64,000 nucleotides of DNA from Paenibacillus sp. NFR01 (GTDB lineage Bacteria > Bacillota > Bacilli > Paenibacillales > Paenibacillaceae). Under the pieces are notes generated by a model, which saw only the letters and a program-made list of their open reading frames with translations, did not search any database and was not told the origin of the DNA. A program made the position numbers and the translations under genes. Location: the NCBI RefSeq assembly GCF_900111565.1, contig NZ_FOIK01000001.1, positions 434,001-498,000 on the forward strand, in the 5' to 3' direction. Shown one piece after another: positions 9,096 to 19,400 of this stretch (its first letter is position 1; each line of letters starts with the position of its first letter).

Positions 9096-10571
9096 ATGAA
9101 TCGTATGAAAGCGTTTTTTCAATCCAATTCTATGAATTCCCGGGTAACCTCCGCGGATACTACCGCGAAAGAACGTTGGCTCGGTTATCTGATTGGTCCT
9201 TCCGGAGCGTTGCTGTTGAATGCTGTTCTGGCGTCTTATCTGAATGTTTATTATACGGATGTACTCGGTTTGACCTCCATTGGCGGTGGGGTGTTCCTTG
9301 TTGTATTTCCGATCGTTTCAAAGGTTCTTGACGCCATAGCGAATTTTGTTATGGGCTATATGATTGACCGCACAAGAACAAGGCAGGGAAAAGCACGACC
9401 TTGGCTCTTACTATCTGCACCGCTAATGCTGGTTTCTGGTATTCTGCTGTTTCTTGTGCCACAAGCAGATACGAAAATACAGGTGATCTGGATTATTCTA
9501 TCCTACAATTTGTATTATTCAATTGCTTTCACGACTTATAATGTAGGCCATAATTTAATGGTACCTCTTTCTACACGTGATGGCATACAACGCGGAAAAT
9601 TGTCTGTATTCAGTCAGGTTTCAACGATTATGATGAGCGGAATTATTGTAGCCTTAATTTTTCCGATGGCTATTCTGCCGCTTATCGGGGTTGATAAAAG
9701 CCGCTGGATCCTCGTGATGTGTGTGATCTCCATAGCAGTTTTGCCACTTACTTTATTGGAATATTTTTTTACAAAGGAACGTGTGACGGCTGAGAATACA
9801 GGCGGAAATATTGAAGATAGCGAATCCAAGTTACCATTCCGTACGCAACTCAAGGCTATTATATCTGATCGTTATATGCTGATTATCCTGAGCTACTTCT
9901 TGATCTATACCTTTGGAGTCTGTCTGAAAAATCTGAGCCTGGTCTATTATTGCAACTATGTGCTAGGGACCTATAGTGATGGTGTTACACAGACGTTAAT
10001 TTCCGTTGTTGGCGGAGTTCCGCTTGGTATTGGAATTTTTGCAGTATGGCCGTTAGCCAAAAAATTTGGAAAAAGAAATGTAACTGTAGTAGGTTTTGTT
10101 CTAGTTGGCGTCGGTAGTGCTGTTTGCTGGGTTAATCCAGACAAGATGCCACTAGTCCTAGCAGGGCAATTTATTAAAAATTTAGGGTTTCTGCCAAGCG
10201 CCTATATTTTTATGGCACTATTCGCAGACACACTAGACCATATGGAATGGAAAACCGGATTTCGGTGTGACGGAATTGCAATGTCCGTTTATACCACGAT
10301 TGCTGTAACGATGGGTGGCTTATGTACAGGCATCTTCAATGGCATGTTATCTTTTGCAGGTTATGCAGCCCCCTTTTATAATCAAGCGGGTGATTTAGTC
10401 AGTACCCAGTCAGAATCTGTTCAGGACATGATCACCTTTGCTTTTGTCGGGTTTGAAACCATTACCAGTATTATCTTAATTGGCTTGCTGATCTTCTTAA
10501 ATGTGGAGAAGGGGCTGGGGTTGAAACAGCAAGAAATGAAAGACCGCAGGGAGGAACAAAACTATGCTTAA
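9096..10571 (+). CDS. GPH-family sugar:cation symporter (major facilitator superfamily)
   Basis: A 491-residue protein with about twelve membrane segments. The loop after helix 2 ([19 protein letters not shown]) carries the D-R-T-x-x-R-x-G-K-x-R-P signature of glycoside-pentoside-hexuronide symporters. These import di- and oligosaccharides or glycosides with a cation. It lies 17 bases after the GH3 gene and overlaps the rhamnosidase gene by eight bases, so the three genes are co-transcribed. The likely cargo is a small rhamnose- and glucose-containing glycoside cut inside the cell by the two flanking hydrolases. A cre-like sequence spans codons 4-9. Confidence 0.9.
   Translation: MNRMKAFFQSNSMNSRVTSADTTAKERWLGYLIGPSGALLLNAVLASYLNVYYTDVLGLTSIGGGVFLVVFPIVSKVLDAIANFVMGYMIDRTRTRQGKARPWLLLSAPLMLVSGILLFLVPQADTKIQVIWIILSYNLYYSIAFTTYNVGHNLMVPLSTRDGIQRGKLSVFSQVSTIMMSGIIVALIFPMAILPLIGVDKSRWILVMCVISIAVLPLTLLEYFFTKERVTAENTGGNIEDSESKLPFRTQLKAIISDRYMLIILSYFLIYTFGVCLKNLSLVYYCNYVLGTYSDGVTQTLISVVGGVPLGIGIFAVWPLAKKFGKRNVTVVGFVLVGVGSAVCWVNPDKMPLVLAGQFIKNLGFLPSAYIFMALFADTLDHMEWKTGFRCDGIAMSVYTTIAVTMGGLCTGIFNGMLSFAGYAAPFYNQAGDLVSTQSESVQDMITFAFVGFETITSIILIGLLIFLNVEKGLGLKQQEMKDRREEQNYA
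9106..9121 (+). promoter_or_regulatory. Possible cre box (CcpA) inside the transporter start
   Basis: TGAAAGCGTTTTTTCA differs by one base from the 14-base cre consensus TGWAARCGYTWNCW and is near-palindromic. Intragenic cre boxes can act as roadblocks. It could also be chance in a run of T. Confidence 0.35.
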
Positions 10572-13110
10572 AATAAACAAATTAAAAATAGAAAATATGG
10601 AACAAGGCTGTATCACGGATAGAAGTCCTAATATTTCATTTGCGCTCGATTCCGATGTGAAGGGGGAACGCTTGTTAAGCGCAGTGATAACCATTGGGGA
10701 CTGGAAATATGAAACCACGGATCAAATCAATAATTTATATAGCGGAGAACTGAAACCCTTTACTACGTATAGCGTTCATGTCACTGCAACAGGTACAAGC
10801 GGACAAACCGCCGATGCTGAGACATCTTTTGAAACGGGACGGTTGGGAGTTCTTTGGCAGGGGAAATGGATTACAGATGGAGGTTATGATTTTCCAAAAA
10901 AGGTCTCACCTGTTCCAATGACCTTCAAGCGTGCGTTCACAATAAGCAAGCCTGTGCGTCGTGCATGGATTAATGCTACGGCACTAGGTGTCTACGAGCT
11001 GATGTTGAATGGCAGCAAGGTGGGGAGGGACTACTTTGCTCCAGGGTTCACCTCCTATGATCATCAAATCCAATATCAAACGTATGACATTAAAGACTCT
11101 CTTGTGGCGGAAAATACGTTAATCGCTGTTGTAGCCGGGGGTTGGGCGGCGGGCTCCTTCAATTACGTCCGGAAGAACAAGATCAGTGCCGACCGGCAAG
11201 CGTTTCTATGCGAATTGCATATTGAGTATACGGACGGATCCTATGATGTAGTGGTTACAGACGAATGCTGGCAAGTCTCAGAAGAGGGTAACTACCGCAT
11301 GGCCGAATGGTATGACGGTGAGACTTATGATGCCACTGTAGACTTGGAACGAATCGCCTGGAAGCAGGCAAGTTTAACAGCTCCACGCAAGAACCCAATC
11401 GTGTTGGCACAATATGGAGATCCGGTCCGTGTACAGGGGGAATTCAAGCCGGTTTCACGTACTCTCTCACCGAGTGGTGAAATAATCTATGATTTCGGAC
11501 AAAATTTTGCTGGAGTCATTTCGGCAAAACTATTGGGTAAGCGACACCAGGAAGTGATCTTCCGCCACGCAGAAGTTCTCGTTGATGGGGAATTGTTTGT
11601 TAAATCGCTGCGTACTGCGAAAGCGACGGCAACCTATATTTGCAAAGAGGGTCCACAAACGTACTCTCCCCGCCTAACTTATATGGGATTCCGTTATGTC
11701 GGTGTACGCGGTATTAATGCTGAAGATTTGGAATTATCAGCGCTGGTGCTTCATTCCGATTTTGAAGAAATAAGTGAATTCGAATGCTCTAATCAATTAA
11801 TTAATCAATTACACAGCAATATTCGTTGGGGCGGAAAGTCTAACTTTGTTGATATTCCTACGGACTGTCCGCAGCGGGATGAACGCCAGGGATGGACTGG
11901 TGATATTGCCGTATTTGCCCGAACTGCCTGTTACAATTTTGATTTAAGCCGGTTTCTAGACAAATGGCTGGCAGATATGCGAGCGGAGCAAGCACCAGGT
12001 GGGGGGCTTCCCATGGTTGTTCCCCGCGCAGGAGACCATTGGCCAAGGATGGCTACATCTGCTTGGGGAGATAGCTGCATCCTGGTACCTTGGGCAGAAT
12101 ACCTTGCCCGCGGCGACAAGCGGCTTTTGGAGCGTCAATATCCAACGATTAAGAAATTTCTGAAAGCGGCAAAGTGGTGGTCTGAATTTCTTTCGTTTAC
12201 ACCTAATAGCCGTAACGTCTGGCGATTCCCGTTCCATTTCGGTGACTGGTGTGCGCCTGACGAAACTGCCAGACAGTGGCTAAAGAAAGGAAAATGGGTC
12301 GGGACAGCTTATTTCTCCAACTCTTGCGGTTTAGCTGCGCAAATAGCTGACTTACTCGGCTATGAAGAGGATGCCGTATATTACAGGAAGCTGCAATCCA
12401 GAATTAATGAAGCTTATCGTAAAGTCTTTACCGATGGCCGAGGGAAATTAAAAAAGGAATTCCAAACCGCCTATGTTCTTCCGCTTCATTTCCGAATGAC
12501 TGAAGGTAAGGAGACAGCGGTTATGGCAGATAATCTTGTTCGTCTTGTTCGCGAGGCAGGGAATAAGTTGACCACTGGCTTCACAGGGACCCCTTATCTA
12601 TTGTTTGCTTTATCTGACAATGGATATCCTGATAAAGCTTATGAGCTGCTGCTTCAGGAAGGGTGCCCGTCCTGGCTGTATGAAGTTAAAGCTGGAGGAA
12701 CGACCATCTGGGAACGCTGGGATGCACTCCGTCCGGATGGAACGGTGAATATTGGTGATTTGAGCGGCAATAAATCAGATGAAGAATCCGGGGGAGGAAT
12801 GGTCTCCTTCAATCATTATGCCAATGGCGCTGTGGGGGATTGGTTATACAGAAGAATGGTTGGTCTTGAACCGACCAGCGGAGGATATAAGACCTTCCGA
12901 ATCGCTCCAGTTTTGGGAGGTGGGATTACATCGGCCAAAGGGAGCATCGAGACCCCTTATGGATGTGCATCTTCTGAGTGGAGTATTGATGAACAAAGAT
13001 TTACTATTCGAATTCAAGTACCGGTATCTACTGAGTGCTCACTCAACATGCCGAATGGTGAGCAGTATAAACTTGAGAGTGGACATTTTGAATTCACCTG
13101 TGAAGTCTGA
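10564..13110 (+). CDS. Alpha-L-rhamnosidase, glycoside hydrolase family 78
   Basis: An 848-residue protein with the GH78 layout: N-terminal beta domains ([18 protein letters not shown], then the GGWAAGSF region), and an (alpha/alpha)6 catalytic domain. It has the family signature [18 protein letters not shown], in which the acidic residues supply the general acid, and a later [17 protein letters not shown] with the catalytic glutamate. It removes terminal alpha-L-rhamnose by inversion. It has no signal peptide, so it works on imported glycosides. It starts at ATG 10564, overlapping the transporter by eight bases. Rhamnose isomerase, kinase and aldolase genes are not in the window. Confidence 0.92.
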   Translation: MLKINKLKIENMEQGCITDRSPNISFALDSDVKGERLLSAVITIGDWKYETTDQINNLYSGELKPFTTYSVHVTATGTSGQTADAETSFETGRLGVLWQGKWITDGGYDFPKKVSPVPMTFKRAFTISKPVRRAWINATALGVYELMLNGSKVGRDYFAPGFTSYDHQIQYQTYDIKDSLVAENTLIAVVAGGWAAGSFNYVRKNKISADRQAFLCELHIEYTDGSYDVVVTDECWQVSEEGNYRMAEWYDGETYDATVDLERIAWKQASLTAPRKNPIVLAQYGDPVRVQGEFKPVSRTLSPSGEIIYDFGQNFAGVISAKLLGKRHQEVIFRHAEVLVDGELFVKSLRTAKATATYICKEGPQTYSPRLTYMGFRYVGVRGINAEDLELSALVLHSDFEEISEFECSNQLINQLHSNIRWGGKSNFVDIPTDCPQRDERQGWTGDIAVFARTACYNFDLSRFLDKWLADMRAEQAPGGGLPMVVPRAGDHWPRMATSAWGDSCILVPWAEYLARGDKRLLERQYPTIKKFLKAAKWWSEFLSFTPNSRNVWRFPFHFGDWCAPDETARQWLKKGKWVGTAYFSNSCGLAAQIADLLGYEEDAVYYRKLQSRINEAYRKVFTDGRGKLKKEFQTAYVLPLHFRMTEGKETAVMADNLVRLVREAGNKLTTGFTGTPYLLFALSDNGYPDKAYELLLQEGCPSWLYEVKAGGTTIWERWDALRPDGTVNIGDLSGNKSDEESGGGMVSFNHYANGAVGDWLYRRMVGLEPTSGGYKTFRIAPVLGGGITSAKGSIETPYGCASSEWSIDEQRFTIRIQVPVSTECSLNMPNGEQYKLESGHFEFTCEV

Positions 13111-13125
13111 AGATTGTTCTCCTTT

Positions 13126-13344
13126 TTAAATATTCGCCGCACCTGCAAACAAAATCAGATTAGCGTGTAGTTGTGTATAGCGACTGCGCGCTTTTTTATT
13201 TACAACAAAAAAGAAAGTTCCAAGAGTCCATAATATAGCCAAGGAAATCGTAATACGCCATCCAAATACCGCAAACGGAGGCGGGAAGAAATGAAGCATA
13301 TTGTAGGACAAGAATATAGTCCATGAAGACCCGAGAATCATCAA
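13126..13344 (-). pseudogene. Possible fragment of a membrane protein gene
   Basis: A 72-residue minus-strand frame with two or three hydrophobic stretches and the segment VVNKKARSRY after a helix, as in the last helices of a multi-pass protein. It lacks a good ribosome site, and the frame continues upstream of its ATG without another start. I do not recognise it. It lies in the space between the GH78 and GH2 genes, where base composition changes, and may be debris at a rearrangement point, or simply chance. The rest of 13111-13425 shows no other gene. Confidence 0.2.
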
Positions 13345-13425
13345 TTGGATTCTGAATCTGCTTGCGTTACATTGAGGAGGATACCCGGAGGGGATTATTT
13401 CGATGATGAGTCAGGAGTGGATGAC

Positions 13426-15390
13426 GTGGAGCAATGGGGTAGAACAACCCTTCAATTGGATCAACCGTGGGGCTTTCGAACGGATCCGGAAGCAGAAGGA
13501 CTATTAATGGGATGGGCGGCTAACGGTTTGCCGGAGCCCAAAACAGTTTCTGTTCCGCATACGTGGAATGTCGATTCGGAAACGGAGAACTACCGGGGGC
13601 TTAGCTGGTATGAATACCGTTTTCAGATCCCAGAGCTACCTGAAAGCGGAAGAGTATGGCTGGATTTTGAGGCGGTATACCGGGATGCTGTAATCTGGGT
13701 CAACGGAGAACCGGCAGGAAGCCACTTAAACTCCGGATACACCGCTTTCCGCCTGGAAATATCCCAGTATACTAAATCCGGGGATAATCTTTTGGTGGTA
13801 TCCGTAGATAATAGCAACAGCGCAGCGGCACTGCCCAAGGATAACAGTTTCGATTGGGCCGACGATGGCGGAATCTTCCGCGAGGTCACCATGATCTATA
13901 GTGGGGAAGTAGCGATAGAATCTTTAAGCATTCAAACGGCGCCGCTTTTTCCTGAACAGGGACAATCTGAGGTGTCAGGCAAAGTATCAGGAGTACTTAA
14001 ACTCCAACCCGCAGTCCAAACTGCTGAGCAAGAAATTCATCTGGAAATTCTCGTCCGGCGAAAAGGGAAAACGGTATGGGCCGGAACCCGGAAAGCAAAT
14101 TATCCGTGCTTTGATCTTCCATTACCGGAGATTCGCTTAACGAACATTGATCTCTGGCATTTCGATCATCCCCACTTATATGAGTTGTCGGTACGAGTGA
14201 TCGCCAATGGCCAGGTCCAGGATGAAGTGGTGAAGAGCTTCGGTTTTCGCGAGTTTACGGCAGCAGGAAGCCGCTTTTTGCTGAACCGTGAACCGGTTAG
14301 ACTGACCGGAGTGGAATGGATGCCGGGATCTCATCCCCATAAGGGGATGGCCGAATCGGAAGAAGATATTAAGCGGTTGTTGCAGCAGCTGAAGCAAGCC
14401 AATTGCGTTCTAACCCGTTTCCACTGGCAGCAGAGCGAGCGGCTGTTGACTTGGTGCGACCGTTATGGAATCCTGGTTCAGGAAGAGGTTCCCCTATGGC
14501 AACAACCTGCGGAGCCCGGGAATGCAACCATTCCGTTGGTGCGTCAACAGCTTCGTGAGATGATCTCGCGGCACAACCATCATCCAAGTGTCATTGCCTG
14601 GGGGGTAGGGAATGAACTGGACGGGCAGTCGCCGCAAACGGTGCAATTTGTTCGGGAAATGAAGGACTTCATCAAACAATTAGATGCTTCCCGCATGGTG
14701 AATTATGTAAGCAATACGGTTCATTTCGACCCCTCTGCTGATGCGACTGGGGTGGGCGATGTGATCATGTGGAATGATTATATCGGGACCTGGCATGGGG
14801 AGCATGATATGGATGAGACCGTGAACCGTCTGATTGAGGCTCATCCGGACAAGCCGATCGTGGTTTCGGAATTTGGTCTTTGTGAGCCCGTGTATACAGG
14901 CGGGGATGTCCGGCGGCAAGCGCAAATGCTCGAAAAAATGTCATACTACCGTAACTATCCGAATATTGCAGGAATGATTTATTTTAATCTCAACGATTAC
15001 CGGACGCAGATGGGAGAAGAAGGCGAGGGACGGTTGCGTCAGCGCGTACACGGCGTTACCGATATCTACGGGATGGAGAAGCAATCGTATCGCTTATTGC
15101 GTGAGGTCTCGTCTCCGGTTACCCTGGATATTTTTCCCCGGGAATCCGGCAATCGGGTAGTCTTCCGGGTGACCTGCCGTAATCATCTTCCGAGCTATTC
15201 GATCTCCGGATACCGGCTGCATTTAGGATCATCGGGGGGAGAATGGGAGCAATACGCAGATATCCCAACGTTGGCGCCAGGGGAGTACGCAGACATCTCC
15301 TTACCCGCTCAAGGTACCCCTCAGAAGATGAAAGCCACTGTCTATCGTCCTACTGGATTTGATGTTTTGGAGCAATGGATTGAGATTTGA
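13426..15390 (+). CDS. Glycoside hydrolase family 2 (beta-galactosidase/beta-glucuronidase type)
   Basis: About 654 residues: a sugar-binding jelly-roll (VSVPHTWN, then WVNGEPAGSHLNSGYTAFRLEIS), an Ig-like domain, and a TIM barrel. The catalytic acid/base is Glu397 in GVGNELDG and the nucleophile Glu482 in VVSEFGL. It is shorter than LacZ and like BgaB-type or glucuronidase-like GH2 enzymes. The start is uncertain. The frame is open from 13345 without a good start; GTG 13426 has AGGAG eight bases upstream. The strong GGAGG at 13387 instead precedes ATG 13404 in another frame, which closes after about 35 codons, so the N-terminus may have suffered a frameshift. It lies between a GH78 operon and an AraC gene; substrate unknown. 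Confidence 0.85.
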   Translation: MEQWGRTTLQLDQPWGFRTDPEAEGLLMGWAANGLPEPKTVSVPHTWNVDSETENYRGLSWYEYRFQIPELPESGRVWLDFEAVYRDAVIWVNGEPAGSHLNSGYTAFRLEISQYTKSGDNLLVVSVDNSNSAAALPKDNSFDWADDGGIFREVTMIYSGEVAIESLSIQTAPLFPEQGQSEVSGKVSGVLKLQPAVQTAEQEIHLEILVRRKGKTVWAGTRKANYPCFDLPLPEIRLTNIDLWHFDHPHLYELSVRVIANGQVQDEVVKSFGFREFTAAGSRFLLNREPVRLTGVEWMPGSHPHKGMAESEEDIKRLLQQLKQANCVLTRFHWQQSERLLTWCDRYGILVQEEVPLWQQPAEPGNATIPLVRQQLREMISRHNHHPSVIAWGVGNELDGQSPQTVQFVREMKDFIKQLDASRMVNYVSNTVHFDPSADATGVGDVIMWNDYIGTWHGEHDMDETVNRLIEAHPDKPIVVSEFGLCEPVYTGGDVRRQAQMLEKMSYYRNYPNIAGMIYFNLNDYRTQMGEEGEGRLRQRVHGVTDIYGMEKQSYRLLREVSSPVTLDIFPRESGNRVVFRVTCRNHLPSYSISGYRLHLGSSGGEWEQYADIPTLAPGEYADISLPAQGTPQKMKATVYRPTGFDVLEQWIEI

Positions 15391-15404
15391 AAAAGATAAC
15401 GGTG

Positions 15405-15437
15405 AAACGCCCGCTCCATGTAGGAGAGGGCGTTTTT
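15405..15437. terminator. Bidirectional terminator between convergent genes
   Basis: AACGCCC-GCTCC and GGAGA-GGGCGTT form a strong stem with A and T runs on the two sides, in the 50-base gap between the convergent GH2 and AraC genes. Confidence 0.8.
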
Positions 15438-15440
15438 TGT

Positions 15441-16382
15441 TTATCCTTTTAATTTGTTACGGTAGTCAGTGGGGGATAATCCAATGATTTTGCGGAACAA
15501 ACGGGAGAAGTAATAAGGATCCTTAAAACCGAGAGCATGGCAGACCTCTTTGATGCTGAGAGAAGTCAAATCCAGGAGCTGGCAGGCCCGCTGGATTTTG
15601 AGACGGAGATAATAGTCAACCGGTGCAAACCCAACGGAAGTTTTAAACAGATGGTTTAAATGCTGTCTGGAGATTTGCACGTAATTCGCGATTTCATCCA
15701 GCGTAAGGTTCTCTTCCAGCCTCATGTTCATCAGGTGAATCGCCGTTTCGATGTATTGCATCTTCCGGTCCCCGGTTTCACGTTCCGAAATGATGGCAAG
15801 GGAGCTCAGGGCATAAGCAGCCGTCTGCATGGCCAAAATTTGGTGCATCGTTGAATAGGCACTGTCGGATAAAAGGTCGAAGCATTGGTGGAAGTGCGCA
15901 ATGAATTTTTCGGAATCATGAGCAGAAAGAGGCAATGGACCGGCGCCTCCTTTAAGAAGGGCGGCATAGTTATTGGCCTGTTCTCCTTTGAAGTGAAACC
16001 AGTATATCGTCCATGGATGAGCAGAGTCTGCCGAGTAGGCGTGAGCAGTTTCCGAAGGAATGACGATGAGCTGCCGCTCATTCAACGTATGATCCGTTCC
16101 ATTAATATTTACGGTTCCTTTTCCTTCCGCACAATAAATAAGGATGCAGGTATCACAGCCGTTCGGCCGCTCTCTATAATGATAACGCGCGCGCGGGAAG
16201 AGTCCGATATCCGTAATGTACAGCGATTGGTTCAACGGATGACTAATAATTTGCTCTATTTGATAGGAAGGAAGAACAATGATTTTCTCCGCCTCAAATC
16301 CATCGGTCTTTTTCTTCAGTGCAAACGGCCCCTTTCCTCTTTTCAAAACAGTATATATCAAAAAAAGAAGATCGTCCATCAT
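15441..16382 (-). CDS. AraC-family regulator with N-terminal cupin sensor
   Basis: A 6-barrel cupin sensor domain (HYRERPNGCDTCILIYCAEGKG, then VIPSETAHAY) followed by an AraC double helix-turn-helix (LDEIANYVQISRQHLNHLFK, KEVCHALGFKDPYYFSRLFRK) ending in GLSPTDYR. This is the usual sugar-responsive type. The coordinates use the first ATG (16382), but that start has no ribosome site and the first 34 residues look unlike the family. A TATACT box lies inside this stretch, and GGCGGAG stands six bases before an ATT codon at 16280 that would begin IVLPSYQ, the expected N-terminus. It is divergent from the DUF5107 protein and convergent with the GH2 gene, and probably regulates one or both. Confidence 0.85.
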   Translation of the reverse strand: MMDDLLFLIYTVLKRGKGPFALKKKTDGFEAEKIIVLPSYQIEQIISHPLNQSLYITDIGLFPRARYHYRERPNGCDTCILIYCAEGKGTVNINGTDHTLNERQLIVIPSETAHAYSADSAHPWTIYWFHFKGEQANNYAALLKGGAGPLPLSAHDSEKFIAHFHQCFDLLSDSAYSTMHQILAMQTAAYALSSLAIISERETGDRKMQYIETAIHLMNMRLEENLTLDEIANYVQISRQHLNHLFKTSVGFAPVDYYLRLKIQRACQLLDLTSLSIKEVCHALGFKDPYYFSRLFRKIIGLSPTDYRNKLKG

Positions 16383-16464
16383 GTTCCGAACTTCGTGAAT
16401 TGTAGGGTCTATAGGGCTCCTGTATTGTTAGGGTATAAGTTAACTTGATGACACAGGAGTGATT

Positions 16465-19400
16465 ATGTTGTCCCAAACACCATTGAAAACAAAAATATGG
16501 GAAGAAACCGTGCAAATCCCGACCTATGGGGTAGGCGAGCCAAACAAAAATCCGATGTTTCTGGAGAAACGGGTCTACCAGGGAAGCTCCGGCCGGGTGT
16601 ATCCGCATCCGGTTATCGAAAAGATTGAAGACGAGAAGAAACCTGCCCCGTACCAAATCGTTGTTCTGGAGAATCAGTACCTGCGCATCGAGATCATGCC
16701 GGAGCTGGGCGGACGGATTTACCGTGCGGTCGATCGTACCAATAATTATGATTTCGTCTATTACAACCAGGTGATCAAGCCTGCGCTCGTCGGTCTGGCC
16801 GGGCCGTGGATTTCCGGCGGGATCGAGTTCAACTGGCCGCAGCATCACCGCCCGAACACCTACAGCCCTGTCGAGTACAAGCTTGAAGAAAAAGCGGACG
16901 GCAGCGCAACCGTGTGGGTCAGTGAAATTGACCGGATGTACGGCACGAAGGTAACGGCGGGATTTACGCTGCACCCGGACAAGGCTTATCTGGAAATTTC
17001 GGCGCAACTGTATAACCGCACCTCCGAGCCGCAGACCTTCCTGTGGTGGGCCAATCCGGCGGTTGCCGTAAACGACCATACCCAGTCCGTGTTTCCGCCC
17101 GATGTGACGGCGGTATTCGATCACGGCAAACGCGATGTCTCGCGCTTCCCGATTGCAACCGGTACTTACTACAAGATGGACTATTCCGCCGGCGTCGATA
17201 TTTCCCGCTACAAAAACATTCCGGTGCCTACCTCTTACATGGCCTACAAGTCGGATTACAATTTTGTGGGAGGCTATGACCATTCAGTGCAGGCAGGCCT
17301 GCTGCATGTGGCAAACCATCATATTTCACCCGGCAAAAAGCAATGGACCTGGGGCAACGGCGAATTCGGCCAGGCCTGGGACCGGAACCTCACGGACGAG
17401 GACGGGCCGTACATCGAGCTGATGACCGGCGTGTTCACGGATAACCAGCCGGATTTTACATGGCTTCAGCCCTACGAAGAGAAGACCTTCACTCAATATT
17501 TCATGCCTTATAAAAATATCGGCGTCGTTAAAAACGCGACGACGGAAGCCGCGGTCAATCTCGAAGTGGACGAAGCACAGGGTCTCGTGTCGGTCTACGC
17601 GTATACGACCGCACGTTATGAGGACGCGATGGTCGAACTGACCGGGCCGCAAGGCCTGCTGCTGAGCAAGAAGCTGACGCTGACCCCGGCGGATACGTTC
17701 GCTGCGGAAGTCACGCTGGACGCAGGCGTGAAGGAACATGAGCTGAAGCTAACGGTGAAGGATGCTGCGGGCCAAGTGCTTGTATCCTACGCGCCGCAGC
17801 CAAAGGATATTGAACAGGTGCCGGATGCCGCCAAGCCGCTGCCGGAACCCGGCGAGCTGGCAACCAATGAAGAGCTTTATCTTGCCGGGCTTCATCTGGA
17901 GCAATATCGTCATGCCACCTTTGAGCCGGAGCCGTATTATTTGGAAGGCCTCAAGCGCGATGAAGGCGACAGCCGGATCAATATCGCCTACGGTACCCTG
18001 CTTCTGCGCCGAGGGCTGTTTGCCGAAAGCGAACGGCATTTCCGTAAAGCGGTCAAGCGCGTAACGTGGCGCAACCCGAACCCGTACGACGGCGAAGCCT
18101 ATTATCAGCTTGGGCTCAGCCTGAAGCTGCAGGGGCGGCTGGACGAAGCGTTTACGGCATTCTACAAAGCGGTCTGGAGCGCGGCCTGGCAGGACGGCGG
18201 CTATTTCTCCCTGGCGCAAATCGCCGCCGGCAGAGGCAATGTTGAAGAGGCGCTCGACCTGGCCGAACGTTCGCTGATCCGCAACGCGCGCAACTACAAA
18301 TCGCGCAATATCAAAACGGCAATGCTGCGCAAGCTGGGCAAACTGCGCGAAGCCGACGCTTTTGCGGAAGAAACGCTGAAGCTGGATGTCGCCGATTTCG
18401 GTGCATCGTACGAGCGGATTCTCATTCACGAGGCGCTGGGCCAAAGCGAAGCTTCCAAAGTGGCGCTTGGAGCGTTTAAGGCGCTGCTGCGCGGAGAGCC
18501 GAAAAATTATCTGGAGCTGGCCGCTGATTACGCCGGTGCAGGGTTGCATGAAGAAGCAGCCGGCGTGCTGCTCCTGTTGAACGATTCCCGGGATCCGCTT
18601 GTGAACTATACGCTCAGCTATCTGTACGGCCAACTAGGGAATAGTGAAGCCGCGGAGCGTTATCTTGCTGCCGGAAGCGCGGCAACCGCAGACTACTGTT
18701 TCCCGAATACGCTATTTGAACTTCAGGTGCTGGAATATGTCATTTCAGCAAATGCCGCCGATGCCAAGGCCCGTTATTATCTCGGCAATTTGCTCTATGA
18801 TAAGAAACGCCACCAGGAAGCTGTACGTTATTGGGAGGAATCTCGGGCCATTGATGACAGTTACTCGGTGGTGCACCGTAATTTGGCACTGGCTTACTTC
18901 AATAAACAAGGCGATGCGGAAGCGGCACGCACTTCCCTTGAAAAAGCGTTGGCCTGTGATCCGGGTGACGCCAGAGTCTTGTTCGAACTGGATCAATTGT
19001 ATAAAAAGATAGGTCTAGGAGCCGAGGAACGGTTGGAATTTCTTCAAGGATATGCCGGGCTTGTAGGCGCCCGCGATGACTTGTATATCGAATATGTCGC
19101 TCTGCACAACCTGCTCGGCGAACATGACAAAGCGATTGAATTGCTCGCCTCGCGGAATTTTCATCCGTGGGAAGGCGGCGAAGGCAAGGCAACCGGACAA
19201 TATGTGCTGGCGCATGTCGAACTGGCGAAGCGCTCCATACAGTCTGGCGAATTCGGGCAAGCGGTTCATCTGCTGGAAAAAGCGCTCGTCTATCCGCTGA
19301 ACCTTGGCGAAGGCAAACTGGCCGGCGCACAGGAGAATAACATCTACTATTATCTCGGCTGCGCCTACGAGGAATTGAAAGAGCAGGAGAAAGCCGAAGC

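Noticed and set aside
16294..17283. A 329-codon minus-strand frame across the start of the DUF5107 gene
   Set aside because: It overlaps both the AraC N-terminus and the DUF5107 gene, with no start signal and no domain.
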